Below are positions 31,206-40,290 of a stretch of 64,000 nt of DNA, piece after piece (the first letter of the stretch is position 1; each line of letters starts with the position of its first letter). Location of the stretch: the NCBI GenBank assembly GCA_028287785.1, contig JAQBOZ010000027.1:351899-415898 (forward strand), read 5' to 3'. The notes below the pieces were generated by a model. That model was not told the DNA's origin. It searched no databases and was given only the letters and a program-made list of their open reading frames with translations. The position numbers and the translations under genes are program-made. The DNA comes from Chlorobiota bacterium. GTDB lineage: Bacteria; Bacteroidota; Ignavibacteria; OLB7.

Positions 31206-31610
31206 CGGTGCTGCTCCACCGCGATTCCGTTTGTGCTGATGTCCGCCCGGCATATGTGGCGGCCGACCCGAGCCTTCCGAGTCTATCAATCATATAGAGT
31301 CCGCGCTCGCAGACAGCATGGCCATCGCGGGATGGCGCCGGAATGACGGGGGATCGTCAAGATCGCGATCTCCGAACCTCCGGATTCGTACTCTGCCGTT
31401 CCACCGGAACCATGCTTCCGAGAATCAAATGAACCGCTCGAATACCTGTCGCTGATTTCTGATTAGAATGCAACGATTGCATCCGTTTCCGACAACGAAG
31501 TTCCATAGCTGCCGGGGCTCCGCCGAATGAGCCAGGGCTCTTCCGTGCGACTTCCGGTACAGGGATGCTCAGACATCCCGGCTATTACTTCATTAACGTA
31601 ACTCAACGCA
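31206..31610. other. Spacer between ferredoxin and Rieske genes
   Basis: 405 bases with no gene and no recognisable RNA. It may carry an independent promoter for the Rieske-cytochrome b genes. Confidence 0.4.
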
Positions 31611-32534
31611 ATGGCCGATCCCATCGAACCGAATAGCGCCGACGACAAGGCCGCGAAGATCGCCGAGATCCAGGCGAAGATGGCCGAGGCAAAGGCTCGA
31701 CGTGAAGCAGCGGCGGCGGCACCCCCCGTGCCCGCCCCGGCAGCAGGCGCGGCCGCAGCAGGCGCCCCCGCCGATGACAAGGAAGCAAAGCTGGCCGAGC
31801 TGAAGGCGAAGATGGCCGCCGCGAAGGCCAAGACCGCGGCCGGCACGGCATCGGGAGCCGCGAGCCCGGCAGCCGCCACAGCGTCTGCCGCCACCGCAAC
31901 GGCAACCGTGGCCGAGCCGTCACCCTCCGATGCCAGAATCGCGGCCATGCGAGCCAAGGTTTCCGAGACCAGAGTCACCGCTTCCCCACGTCCCGCCAGC
32001 AAGCCGGCACCGTCCAAAAACGATTCAGATGTCGGGGTCTGGTTCTTCGGCCGCAGGAGTTTCCTGCAATCGGTGGGGTGGATGAGCTTCTTCGGTTTTC
32101 TCACGATTGTGATTCTGGGCGCGGTGCGGGCGATGTTCCCCCGCGTGATCTACGAGCGCCCGCCGATCTTCAAGGCCGGCTTTCCGGGCGATTACGTCCC
32201 CGGAACCGTCAGCGAGAAGTACAAGGATGAGGAGCGCGTCTGGATCATCCGCCAGACCGACGGATCGTTTATCGCGCTGCTGGCGATCTGCACCCATCTG
32301 GGATGCACCCCGCGCTGGCTTACGTCGGAGAACAAGTTCAAGTGCCCGTGCCACGGATCGGGTTTCCGCGGCAACCCGAACTGGGGGGTCAACTTCGAGG
32401 GACCGGCTCCCCGGCCGCTGGAGCGGATCGCGATTCATCTGGCTCCGGATGGTCAGATCGAGATCGACAAGAGCAAGAAGTTCCTCTGGGAAAAGCAGCA
32501 GTGGGATGATCCCGCGGCCACGCTGAAGGGGTAG
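31611..32534 (+). CDS. Rieske 2Fe-2S protein with long Ala/Lys N-terminal extension
   Basis: 307 residues. Residues 1-140 are a charged Ala/Lys/Glu-rich, probably helical then disordered segment (AKIAEIQAKMAEAKARRE), not found in standard Rieske proteins and presumably cytoplasmic. A membrane anchor follows at about 150-175 (FLQSVGWMSFFGFLTIVILGAV). The Rieske fold carries cluster ligands C227 and H229 in CTHLGC and C245 and H248 in CPCHGSGF, including the disulfide cysteines. It accepts electrons from quinol at the Qo site of the cytochrome b proteins encoded next. Confidence 0.93.
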   Translation: MADPIEPNSADDKAAKIAEIQAKMAEAKARREAAAAAPPVPAPAAGAAAAGAPADDKEAKLAELKAKMAAAKAKTAAGTASGAASPAAATASAATATATVAEPSPSDARIAAMRAKVSETRVTASPRPASKPAPSKNDSDVGVWFFGRRSFLQSVGWMSFFGFLTIVILGAVRAMFPRVIYERPPIFKAGFPGDYVPGTVSEKYKDEERVWIIRQTDGSFIALLAICTHLGCTPRWLTSENKFKCPCHGSGFRGNPNWGVNFEGPAPRPLERIAIHLAPDGQIEIDKSKKFLWEKQQWDDPAATLKG

Positions 32535-32535
32535 G

Positions 32536-32566
32536 AGCTGATAACGGAAAGCCCGGAAGGGCCTCG
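32536..32566 (+). repeat. Stop-codon-adjacent short repeat, copy 2
   Basis: Directly after the Rieske stop codon: agctgataacggaaagccc then a small hairpin (gcccggaagggc) and cctcg. It matches 24975-25005 over about 20 bases plus the hairpin design. May act as a weak terminator or processing site. Confidence 0.5.
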
Positions 32567-32647
32567 CGCGGTGAGCGGGCCGGATGATAATCTCCGGCGG
32601 TGGGGCAACGAGATGTTATGACCGAGAATTCCATTACCTAGATTGCC

Positions 32648-33607
32648 ATGGCATTACAGCGTCCGGATATCGAGAAGATCCGCAAGAACGTAGCACAGAA
32701 CGAGATCTGGAAGTCGGTCTTCCGACACGGCTATCAGGACAATCAGCGTAACCGCGCGCTGATGGTTCTGGATAACGTGTTCCTCCATCTCCATCCGGTG
32801 CGCGTGGCGCGCCATGGCGCCAACATCGGTTATACATGGGGCATGGGAGGTATCACCTTCCTTCTCTTCATCATCCTTACCGTGACCGGCGTCATTCTGA
32901 TGTTCTACTACCGCCCGGTGGCGGAGTACGCATTTGACGACATGAAGTACCTGATGAACGACGTTGCCTATGGCCCGTTCATCAGAAACATGCACCGCTG
33001 GGCGGCGCACGGCATGGTGATCACGGTGATGCTTCACATGTTTCGTGTCTTCCTCACCGGATCGTACAAGCCCCCGCGCCAGTTCAACTGGGCCATCGGC
33101 GTCGTGCTGCTGCTGCTGACCTTCCTCCTGTCATTCACCGGCTACCTGCTTCCGTGGGATCAGCTCGCGATCTGGGCCGTGACGGTCGGCACGAACATGG
33201 CGCGCGCCACGCCGCTGCTGGGGCATGAGGGGCCGTTCGGCCCGCAGCTCGGGCTGAAGTCCAACAACGATATCCGTTTCGTCCTCCTGGGCGGCACCAC
33301 CGTCGGCGCCGCCACGCTCCTCCGTTTCTATGTGCTCCACTGCATCTTCCTGCCGATTGTTGCGGCGGTCTTCATGGCCGTTCACTTCTGGCGCATCCGC
33401 AAGGATGGCGGCATCTCCGGGCCGAAGGTGGAATCGAAGGAGATGAAGAAGGCGCGCGACGTGGTCAAGACGATGCAGATCAAACGGACCGATCTTCTTG
33501 GCGGCGATGATATCAACGGCAACGGCGATCCCGGCACGGACCCGGATTCCCCCAACGGCACCGATCCGACCAATGGGACGCCGCATTCGCCCGAGACGCG
33601 GCCGTAG
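32648..33607 (+). CDS. Cytochrome b6-like protein (N-terminal cytochrome b, di-heme)
   Basis: 319 residues, four main membrane helices and a C-terminal hydrophilic Pro/Asn/Gly-rich tail. Heme ligands: H116 and H130 in helix B ([18 protein letters not shown]), H231 and H246 in helix D ([19 protein letters not shown]). The 15-residue step in helix D is the b6-type spacing, unlike the 14 of mitochondrial cytochrome b, and it agrees with the split gene organisation. It forms the quinol-oxidising core with the subunit-IV-like protein two genes downstream. Confidence 0.93.
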   Translation: MALQRPDIEKIRKNVAQNEIWKSVFRHGYQDNQRNRALMVLDNVFLHLHPVRVARHGANIGYTWGMGGITFLLFIILTVTGVILMFYYRPVAEYAFDDMKYLMNDVAYGPFIRNMHRWAAHGMVITVMLHMFRVFLTGSYKPPRQFNWAIGVVLLLLTFLLSFTGYLLPWDQLAIWAVTVGTNMARATPLLGHEGPFGPQLGLKSNNDIRFVLLGGTTVGAATLLRFYVLHCIFLPIVAAVFMAVHFWRIRKDGGISGPKVESKEMKKARDVVKTMQIKRTDLLGGDDINGNGDPGTDPDSPNGTDPTNGTPHSPETRP

Positions 33608-33610
33608 CGG

Positions 33611-34015
33611 ATGCCGTTTGCACTGGTTATCCTGATCTTCCTCTACCTCTCCATCGTCCGGCGGCGGATATCGAGAGGCGCGGGAACGCCGATGACTGTG
33701 GCCGAGGCGGCGCAGACCGATTCGCTCGCCAGGTTCGTCAGGGTCGGGCTGATGGTGACATCGTTCGTGATGATCCTCAGGCTGCTGTCGGCCTCGAAGC
33801 TGCCGAGTGTGAATGGCCGGCTCCAGCCGGTGAAGGAGAACCCGGCATGGTGGAACTCCTTTATGACGTGGATCGATCCGTTCATCTCGGCGACCGGCTT
33901 CCACTGGCTGATCGTTATCGGGTTTGTCGCGGTCTACATCCTGACGGGGATGGCGATCTACAGAACGTGGAGATACTACAGTGCCGGGCGCGAGACGCCG
34001 GCGGCCGATGCGTGA
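33611..34015 (+). CDS. Small membrane protein inside the bc-complex operon
   Basis: 134 residues, starting 3 bases after the cytochrome b6 stop, hence tightly coupled. An N-terminal hydrophobic stretch (MPFALVILIFLYLSIV), a basic patch, a possible second hydrophobic segment (about 45-62) and a clear C-terminal helix (FHWLIVIGFVAVYILTGMAIY) are visible. No cofactor motif. It matches no family I recognise; the placement between the two halves of cytochrome b suggests an accessory subunit of the complex. Confidence 0.75.
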   Translation: MPFALVILIFLYLSIVRRRISRGAGTPMTVAEAAQTDSLARFVRVGLMVTSFVMILRLLSASKLPSVNGRLQPVKENPAWWNSFMTWIDPFISATGFHWLIVIGFVAVYILTGMAIYRTWRYYSAGRETPAADA

Positions 34016-34108
34016 ATACGCGGACGCGATGACAATTCCGGAGGCGAACCGGGCCCGGTACGAACCGGGAAGAGAATCGGAACTTCATCTTAAAACATCC
34101 TTTCGGCT

Positions 34109-35014
34109 ATGCATGGCAAGCTAACCGCGTTCGACTACCTGATGTCGCAGATCGAGAAACCGGACAACGTGCCGGCGCTTCTCCTTCTGACACTCGCCGC
34201 GTTCTACATCTGGCATTCCTGGCGGAGGTCGAAAATCAACGACAGCCGCTCGACGCCGGTGGAGGCCGAGATGGCCGACAAGGTGCAGGTGTGGCCATAT
34301 CTGGTCCGTGTGGAGTTTCTGACATCGATCGTGGTGTTGATCATTCTCACAGTGTGGGCGATCACCATCAATGCGCCGCTGGAGGAGCCGGCCAACCCCG
34401 CGTTGACGCCGAATCCCTCCAAGGCCCCCTGGTACTTCCTGGGGTTGCAGGAGCTGCTGGTGTACTTCGATCCCTGGATCGCCGGCGTGATGCTCCCGAC
34501 GCTGATCATCATGGGGCTGATCGCCATCCCCTATATCGATATCAACCCGAAAGGGAACGGGTATTACACCATCAAGGAACGTCCGTTCGCGCAGGCGACC
34601 TTCGCCTTCGGCTTTCTGGTGCTCTGGGTGGTGCTGATCGTGATGGGAACATTCTTCCGAGGCCCCGGATGGAACATCTTTACGCCGTGGGAGGCATGGG
34701 ACCCGCACCGGGTGGTCCCGCTCAACAACGTCGATCTCCCCGCGCTGGTCGGCGTGCCGACATTGAACGTCGACAACACCTATAATCCGCTGTCGATCAT
34801 GATCGGGGCGGCGTTGATCCTCATCTTCTACTCGATCGGCTACTTCGTCTGGAAGAAGAAACAGGGAACGCCGTTCTTCAAGGCGCTGGGCCCGATCCGC
34901 TACGGCGTGACCGCGTTCCTGACGCTTTCGATGACGGGCGTGGTGATCAAGATTCTGCTCCGCCTGCTCCTGAATGTGAAGTACGTCCTGGCAACGCCGT
35001 TCTTCAACATTTGA
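34109..35014 (+). CDS. Cytochrome b C-terminal (subunit IV-like) protein
   Basis: 301 residues with six or so helices. It corresponds to the C-terminal part of cytochrome b: an initial amphipathic segment, helix at about 65-90, the Qo-loop stretch NPSKAPWYFLGLQELL, and further helices. The usual PEWY Qo motif reads APWY (A106-Y109), so the acidic residue is missing. Two extra helices at the C-terminus (IMIGAALILIFYSIGYFVW and a last one near LLRLLLNV) extend beyond standard subunit IV. It would complete the quinol-oxidising module. Confidence 0.88.
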   Translation: MHGKLTAFDYLMSQIEKPDNVPALLLLTLAAFYIWHSWRRSKINDSRSTPVEAEMADKVQVWPYLVRVEFLTSIVVLIILTVWAITINAPLEEPANPALTPNPSKAPWYFLGLQELLVYFDPWIAGVMLPTLIIMGLIAIPYIDINPKGNGYYTIKERPFAQATFAFGFLVLWVVLIVMGTFFRGPGWNIFTPWEAWDPHRVVPLNNVDLPALVGVPTLNVDNTYNPLSIMIGAALILIFYSIGYFVWKKKQGTPFFKALGPIRYGVTAFLTLSMTGVVIKILLRLLLNVKYVLATPFFNI

Positions 35015-35118
35015 CGCGCCTCCGGCTTATCGAAGCCGGGGCCTGAGTGCTGTGGGTAGTGGGGATGGGGATAGAACAGTTTTCCGCGAAACATCTTTCG
35101 TACAAAACAACCTGAGCA

Positions 35119-38115
35119 ATGATAGGCTGGTTCAACAAGCGATTCGGCACCTCCATCGAGGAGCGTAACTACGGCGCTCTCTACGCAGGATTCTCCTTGC
35201 TCCTCTTCCTGACAACGCTCTGGGCTGTCTATAATGAAGTCGACGGGCGGCGGCCGTGGAAGGAGTACCAGGCGGATTTCCGCGAGCTGAAGGTGCAGGT
35301 ACTCCTGAACAAGAGAAGGGAGCTCAAGGGGAAGCTGTCGAAGGATGAATTGCAGAAGACCGATTCACTCCTGGAGATCTACGACGAGCAGCTTCACGGG
35401 AAGAAGCTGGCCGGCTTCCAGAGTCAGATCGACGATCTTGCGATGACCATCCGCAAGACATCGCAGAAGCGCGCCAACCTGAAGTCCGAGGCGGACAACC
35501 GGAACTACATGTTCGAGCATTCCAGCCGCGAGCAGGACCCCGAGGCCGCCAAGAAGTACAAGGATCAGCGGATCGATCTCGAACATCGCATGGCCGATCT
35601 CGACAAGACGATCGACTCGATGGATAAGATCCGCGCCAAGCTCCTTGCCGACAATATCACGCCGATCGCCTCGAAGAAGAAGGCGCTGGAATCGAAGCGC
35701 GACAGCATCTACGGCGCCGTTGCCGATCTGGAGAAGAAGATCGACGAGGCGGACGCGATGCCGCTTCAGATCCAGCAGGTGATGTTGAATGATTACGACA
35801 GGACCAACTTCGGCAAGCTCCAGATGCGCGCCGATCGCTGCCAGTCCTGCCATATGGGGATCACCGATCCGGTCTTTGCCGACACCAACATCTTCAACGA
35901 TATCGGCAAGGGAAGGCATCTGTTCAGGACCAAGGATGAGGCGGCGCATGCCCGGAAGGTGTTCGGCCCGCATCCGCATCCGGAGATGCTGAAGTCCCAT
36001 AATATCGAACGCTTCGGCTGCACCCCCTGCCACGGCGGACAGCCGATGTCGGTGGATGCCGTGGATCACGCGCACGGATTCGAATCGCACTGGGAAAAGC
36101 CGCTGCTGACCGGGGCATACGTGCAGGGCGCCTGCCGCAAGTGTCACGAGGGAGATTACACGTTCGCGATGGCCGACAAGGTCAGCGAGGGACGGAAGCT
36201 CTTTATCGATTTCGGCTGCTTCGGCTGCCATGAGGGGCCGTCGATCCCCGACTGGAAGGATTACAAGGTCGGGCCGTCGCTGATGAACATCGGCAGGAAG
36301 ATCTCCAGGGAATGGGCGTTCAAGTGGATTCAGAATCCGCAGTCGTGGAACGAGCATACCCGCATGCCGAACTTCAAGTTCAACGACGAGCAGACAAAGG
36401 CGGTGGTCGCCTATCTGTTCGACGCGACCAAGTCGAGCCAGTACAAGCCTGTCAGCGCCTCGGTGCCGGCCGGTGATCCCGCTCGCGGGGCCGTGACGCT
36501 GAAGGAAGTGGGCTGCTTCGCCTGCCATGCGGTGGATGAGTTCGAGCCGCGCGGCAAGTTCAAGTTCGTTCCGACCGCCGATAAGAAGCTGCTCTGGCCC
36601 AACGGCGCACAGGATGGAAATCGCGTGGCGGAGGGGAACAACTTCGGCCCCGATCTCAACAAGATCGGCTCCAAGGTCGATGCGGCCTGGCTCTTCGACT
36701 GGGTCAAAAACCCGAAGCACTTCAACCCGAACTCCCGCATGCCCATCCTCCGCCTGACCGATGGCGAGGCCGCCGATATCACCGCGTATCTGATGGGGAA
36801 GAAGGACCCATCGTTCCTTGCATCCCCTCCCGCACTGGGGAATCTGGATGACAAGAAGCTGGTGGAGAAGGGGGCATCGATCATCCGGGAGTACGGCTGC
36901 TTCGGCTGCCATCAGATCCCCGGCATGGAGAACGAGGGGAAGGTCTCGGTGTCGCTCGCGGACTTCGGCACCAAGACGGCGGCCGATCTCTACTTCGGCT
37001 ATCTTGGCGAGGAACAGCTTCACGATACCCGCGCGCACTTCGACAAGGGGCCGTACAAGCTCGGGAAGGTCTACATGCACCTGGAGGATGGCGAGGACTG
37101 GTTTGTCTGGACCGCTCTGAAGATGAAGAACTCCCGCGTGTTCCAGACCGATGCAATCGCGCAGAAGATGCCGGTCTTCAACATGACCGACGAGGAGGCG
37201 TACGCCATGACGGTGGCGCTGCGAAGCTACACGAAAGCCTATATCCCCGCCTCGTTCAAGGACCCGCTCGGGCAGTACCAGCCGGCGGTGAACGACGGGC
37301 ATTTCCTGACCCACTGGAACAACTGCGTCGGCTGCCACAAGATTCAGGGGAGCGGCGGTTTCGTCCTGGAGAACCTCAGGACGCTGATGGGAATCAAGGG
37401 GGATGATATCAACCCGTACGGCCCGCCGAACCTGAACACCGCGGGCGCCAAGATCCAGGAGCCCTGGTTCTACAACTTCATCCGCAACCCGGCATCCACG
37501 CCGGTTCGCACCTGGCTGAAGATCAGGATGCCGACCTACGGATTCTCCCCATCGGAGATATCCCGCCTTGACAAGTTCTTCCTCGGGCTTGAGGGGCAGT
37601 CGCTCCAGTTCACCGATTACAGCTATTATCCGGCCACCGAGCAGACCCTGGCGGCAGGACAGCAGCTCTGGGAGAAACTCAAGTGCCAGCAGTGCCACGC
37701 GGCGGGCTCCACGCCATCGCTCGGCGGCGCCACCGCGGTTCCGGCCCCGAACCTGGCTCTGGCCGGCGGTCGCCTGAAGCCGGAATGGATCGTCCGCTGG
37801 ATCAGCGACCCGCAGGCGATTGCTCCGGGGACGAAGATGCCGAACTTCTTCGGCACGCTCCAGGAGCCGGCCGCGGCCGACCCGACCATCCTTGGCGGCG
37901 ACTGGAAGGCGCAGGTGAGCGCGCTTCGCGATTACGTCTGGCGAATCGGTGGAGCAAAGGGTACGGGAAGCTCGGCGACCCAGGCCGATTCCTCCTCGAT
38001 GCACCCGGCCGCCGCTCCGGCGGTGGAGGCGAAGAACGCCGCGAAGCCGGCCGACTCCGCCGCAAAGAAGACGGCGATGCGATCGGTTCCGGACAAGAAG
38101 CTGTCGATGCGGTAG
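35119..38115 (+). CDS. Eight-heme membrane-anchored cytochrome c with coiled-coil stalk
   Basis: 998 residues. An uncleaved N-terminal anchor (about 19-40, ALYAGFSLLLFLTTLWAVY) is followed by a 160-residue charged coiled-coil region (about 48-215). The remainder carries eight CxxCH heme-binding motifs at residues 241, 301, 339, 367, 466, 594, 736 and 856; the first four are clustered, the last four are one per domain of roughly 120-140 residues. A Pro/Ala tail follows. Located directly after the cytochrome b genes, it is the best candidate for the cytochrome c1/f equivalent, passing electrons outward to the oxidase. The stop codon abuts the next gene's start. Confidence 0.93.
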   Translation: MIGWFNKRFGTSIEERNYGALYAGFSLLLFLTTLWAVYNEVDGRRPWKEYQADFRELKVQVLLNKRRELKGKLSKDELQKTDSLLEIYDEQLHGKKLAGFQSQIDDLAMTIRKTSQKRANLKSEADNRNYMFEHSSREQDPEAAKKYKDQRIDLEHRMADLDKTIDSMDKIRAKLLADNITPIASKKKALESKRDSIYGAVADLEKKIDEADAMPLQIQQVMLNDYDRTNFGKLQMRADRCQSCHMGITDPVFADTNIFNDIGKGRHLFRTKDEAAHARKVFGPHPHPEMLKSHNIERFGCTPCHGGQPMSVDAVDHAHGFESHWEKPLLTGAYVQGACRKCHEGDYTFAMADKVSEGRKLFIDFGCFGCHEGPSIPDWKDYKVGPSLMNIGRKISREWAFKWIQNPQSWNEHTRMPNFKFNDEQTKAVVAYLFDATKSSQYKPVSASVPAGDPARGAVTLKEVGCFACHAVDEFEPRGKFKFVPTADKKLLWPNGAQDGNRVAEGNNFGPDLNKIGSKVDAAWLFDWVKNPKHFNPNSRMPILRLTDGEAADITAYLMGKKDPSFLASPPALGNLDDKKLVEKGASIIREYGCFGCHQIPGMENEGKVSVSLADFGTKTAADLYFGYLGEEQLHDTRAHFDKGPYKLGKVYMHLEDGEDWFVWTALKMKNSRVFQTDAIAQKMPVFNMTDEEAYAMTVALRSYTKAYIPASFKDPLGQYQPAVNDGHFLTHWNNCVGCHKIQGSGGFVLENLRTLMGIKGDDINPYGPPNLNTAGAKIQEPWFYNFIRNPASTPVRTWLKIRMPTYGFSPSEISRLDKFFLGLEGQSLQFTDYSYYPATEQTLAAGQQLWEKLKCQQCHAAGSTPSLGGATAVPAPNLALAGGRLKPEWIVRWISDPQAIAPGTKMPNFFGTLQEPAAADPTILGGDWKAQVSALRDYVWRIGGAKGTGSSATQADSSSMHPAAAPAVEAKNAAKPADSAAKKTAMRSVPDKKLSMR

Positions 38116-38964
38116 ATGATCGATCGAATTGCGGTGATCCCGCTTGTTGTCGGCCTTGCGTTCATGGGAGGATGCGGCGGCGGGGATCGGAAGCCTGAGA
38201 AGAAGGCCCCCGATTCGGCGGTGGTGGAGACGCGCGGGAACGTCAGGTCGGGCTATGCCGTGATCGATGTTCCGAACCCCGGCAGAATCACCGGCAGGGT
38301 GAAGCTCAGGGGGAAGGCTGCCGGCCTCACCGATTTCGAGATCCCACCCGATGCCGCGGCATGCGCCACGGCATCGAAGAACAACCGGCTCCAGAGCGGC
38401 CCGGCGGGGGGGATTGGTTCGGCGGTGATCTACCTGGATCATGTCGAACGGGGCAAAGCCTTTCCGGCGTCCGAGATCGTGATCGATCAGCATGGATGCC
38501 AGTATACGCCGCATGTCGTGGCGGCTCCGCTCGGAGGAACGGTGAGCTTTACCAACAGTGACGATGTGATGCACAACGTCCGGGTGGAGAACAGCACCAA
38601 CGATTCGGTGCTGTTGAACAGGTCGCAGCAGATCCGCGGGAAGCGCGACAGCATGAAGGTGACGTTACAGGGGCCGCTGCCGGTGGGCTGCGACTATCAC
38701 CCCTGGATGAACGCGTACGTGTTCGGCGTGGACAACCCGTACTACGCGGTGACCGCTCCCGACGGGTCGTTTGCCATCGAGGGGATACCCCCCGGAACGT
38801 ATACCGTCAGGCTATGGTTGAACGGAACGCGGATCATACCGCGGAAGGACAATCAGGGAAGAATCGTTCGCTACGGATATAGCGATCCCTATACGAGGGA
38901 GAAGCAGGTCGAGGTGAAGGCGGGAGCGGGAGCCGGAGTAGAATTCGAGATCGCTCCGCAATAA
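38116..38964 (+). CDS. Cupredoxin-like lipoprotein (first of two)
   Basis: 282 residues, start immediately after the multiheme cytochrome stop (TAGATG). Signal sequence with lipobox FMGGC. A cupredoxin-like beta domain shows candidate type-1 copper ligands H153 (VMHNV), C192, H195 and M198 in CDYHPWM. A carboxypeptidase-regulatory-like beta module follows (GSFAIEGIPPGTYTVRLW). Related to the gene at 39396-40181, with nearly the same ligand spacing. Expected outside the cytoplasm, lipid-anchored, as a mobile or tethered electron carrier near the bc complex and oxidase (inference). Confidence 0.8.
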   Translation: MIDRIAVIPLVVGLAFMGGCGGGDRKPEKKAPDSAVVETRGNVRSGYAVIDVPNPGRITGRVKLRGKAAGLTDFEIPPDAAACATASKNNRLQSGPAGGIGSAVIYLDHVERGKAFPASEIVIDQHGCQYTPHVVAAPLGGTVSFTNSDDVMHNVRVENSTNDSVLLNRSQQIRGKRDSMKVTLQGPLPVGCDYHPWMNAYVFGVDNPYYAVTAPDGSFAIEGIPPGTYTVRLWLNGTRIIPRKDNQGRIVRYGYSDPYTREKQVEVKAGAGAGVEFEIAPQ

Positions 38965-38991
38965 TGTGGGAAGTTCAACGAGGAGCATGTC

Positions 38992-39267
38992 ATGAAAGCA
39001 ACCCTGAAGATTGTTCTGTCACATCCGGCGTTTCGCCTCGCGGCGATCGCGCTGCTTCTGTTTGCCGTGGCCAGCCTGGCCGCCCATGCCTGCCCCAACT
39101 GCGGGCTCGATGTTATCGAGGAGCAGAAGGGAGGGGCCGGGCTGAAGGAGGGCTTCACCTACAGCATCATCTGTCTGGCGGGGATGCCGTTCGCGGTGTT
39201 CGCGGGAGCGGCCGGCATGATCTTCCGCGCCTATCGCAAGGGACACGCCGCCGAGGATCAGCTCTAG
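38992..39267 (+). CDS. Small membrane protein with CPNC motif
   Basis: 91 residues, preceded by GAGGA at a good distance. One N-terminal hydrophobic segment (LAAIALLLFAVASLAAHA), a CPNCG motif right after it, a short polar stretch, and a second helix (SIICLAGMPFAVFAGAAGMIF) with a basic end. The CPNC pair would lie on the outer face and could bind metal or do thiol chemistry, perhaps in copper or heme delivery; this is speculative. Small proteins of this layout occur next to similar cytochrome clusters in other phyla (from memory). Confidence 0.7.
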   Translation: MKATLKIVLSHPAFRLAAIALLLFAVASLAAHACPNCGLDVIEEQKGGAGLKEGFTYSIICLAGMPFAVFAGAAGMIFRAYRKGHAAEDQL

Positions 39268-39395
39268 CGGTGTTCGGACCGGCGTTCAGCCCGCAATCGA
39301 CATCCTTACAGCATCTTCTGCCAGGAGTTTTCTGGGCGCGGGCAATCCATGCCTGGCGTTCAACGTTTCAGTCAGGTTTCATTTCGAGGAAGTTC

Positions 39396-40181
39396 ATGAA
39401 GTTCAACAGATTCTCCCTTGCGGCGGCGCTCATTCTCTGCTCCGCCATCGCGGTATCGAGTTGCGGAAAGAAGCATCGTTACGATCAGGATGATGCCGAG
39501 GAAGGGGACACCAAGGGAGGGGCGGCCGCGGTGGTCGATACCGTCAATGGCGCCACCGTGACCGGCAAGATTCTCTTCACCGGAACCGCTCCCGCTCAGG
39601 TGCCTATAAAGCAGGAGTCCGATCCCGTCTGCGCCGCCAAGGCGTCCGAGGAGAAGCCGGAGGTGACGCAGGAAGTGGTGATCAACGATGGCAAGCTCGC
39701 CAATGTCTTCGTCTACATCAGCAAGGGGATCGACGGCACGTATGCGCCACCGGCGCAGGCGGCGATGCTCGACCAGCAGGGATGCCGCTACCATCCGCAT
39801 GTGCTTGGCGTTGTGGCCGGACAGAAGATTCAGTTCAGGAACAGCGACGCCACGCTGCACAATATTCATCCGGTGCCGAAGAACAACGCATCGTTCAACC
39901 TGGCGCAGGCCTCGGTCGGAAAGGTCGATGAGAAGATGTTCGACAAGCCCGAGGTGATGATCCCGATCTCCTGCGATGTCCACGGCTGGATGCGGAGCTA
40001 TGTCGGCGTGCTCAATCACCCGTTCTTCTCGGTCTCCGGGTCCGATGGTTCGTTCTCGATCAAGGGGCTTCCTCCCGGCACCTATACCATTACCGCATGG
40101 CATGAGAAGTTCGGCGAGCAGACGCAGGAGGTTACGGTGAAGGCGAAGGAGACGAAGGATATCAGCATCGCCTACAAGTGA
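39396..40181 (+). CDS. Cupredoxin-like lipoprotein (second of two)
   Basis: 261 residues from ATG 39396, which has GAGGA six bases upstream; frames further upstream are unrelated. Lipobox AVSSC. Candidate copper ligands: H155 (TLHNI), C193, H196 and M199 in CDVHGWM. A carboxypeptidase-regulatory-like module closes the protein (GSFSIKGLPPGTYTITAW). It shares layout with the gene at 38116 but differs clearly in sequence, so the duplication is old. Likely extracytoplasmic electron carrier between the multiheme cytochrome and oxidase. Confidence 0.82.
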   Translation: MKFNRFSLAAALILCSAIAVSSCGKKHRYDQDDAEEGDTKGGAAAVVDTVNGATVTGKILFTGTAPAQVPIKQESDPVCAAKASEEKPEVTQEVVINDGKLANVFVYISKGIDGTYAPPAQAAMLDQQGCRYHPHVLGVVAGQKIQFRNSDATLHNIHPVPKNNASFNLAQASVGKVDEKMFDKPEVMIPISCDVHGWMRSYVGVLNHPFFSVSGSDGSFSIKGLPPGTYTITAWHEKFGEQTQEVTVKAKETKDISIAYK

Positions 40182-40290
40182 TCCTGATCGGTGGCATCAG
40201 CGCGCCGTCCATGCGGGCGGCGCCCGGCGTCGAACGGAGGAGCAGGAGCATCAACTCACACGGGCGCAGCAATCTTATAGCGCAATACTT

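Noticed and set aside
31206..31610. tRNA or small RNA in the ferredoxin-Rieske spacer
   Set aside because: No T-loop consensus with matching acceptor stem was found on either strand by eye.
35365..38574. Open minus-strand frame of 1,069 codons opposite the multiheme cytochrome
   Set aside because: The plus strand has eight CxxCH motifs and clear family context; the antisense frame is a high-GC artefact crossing two real genes.
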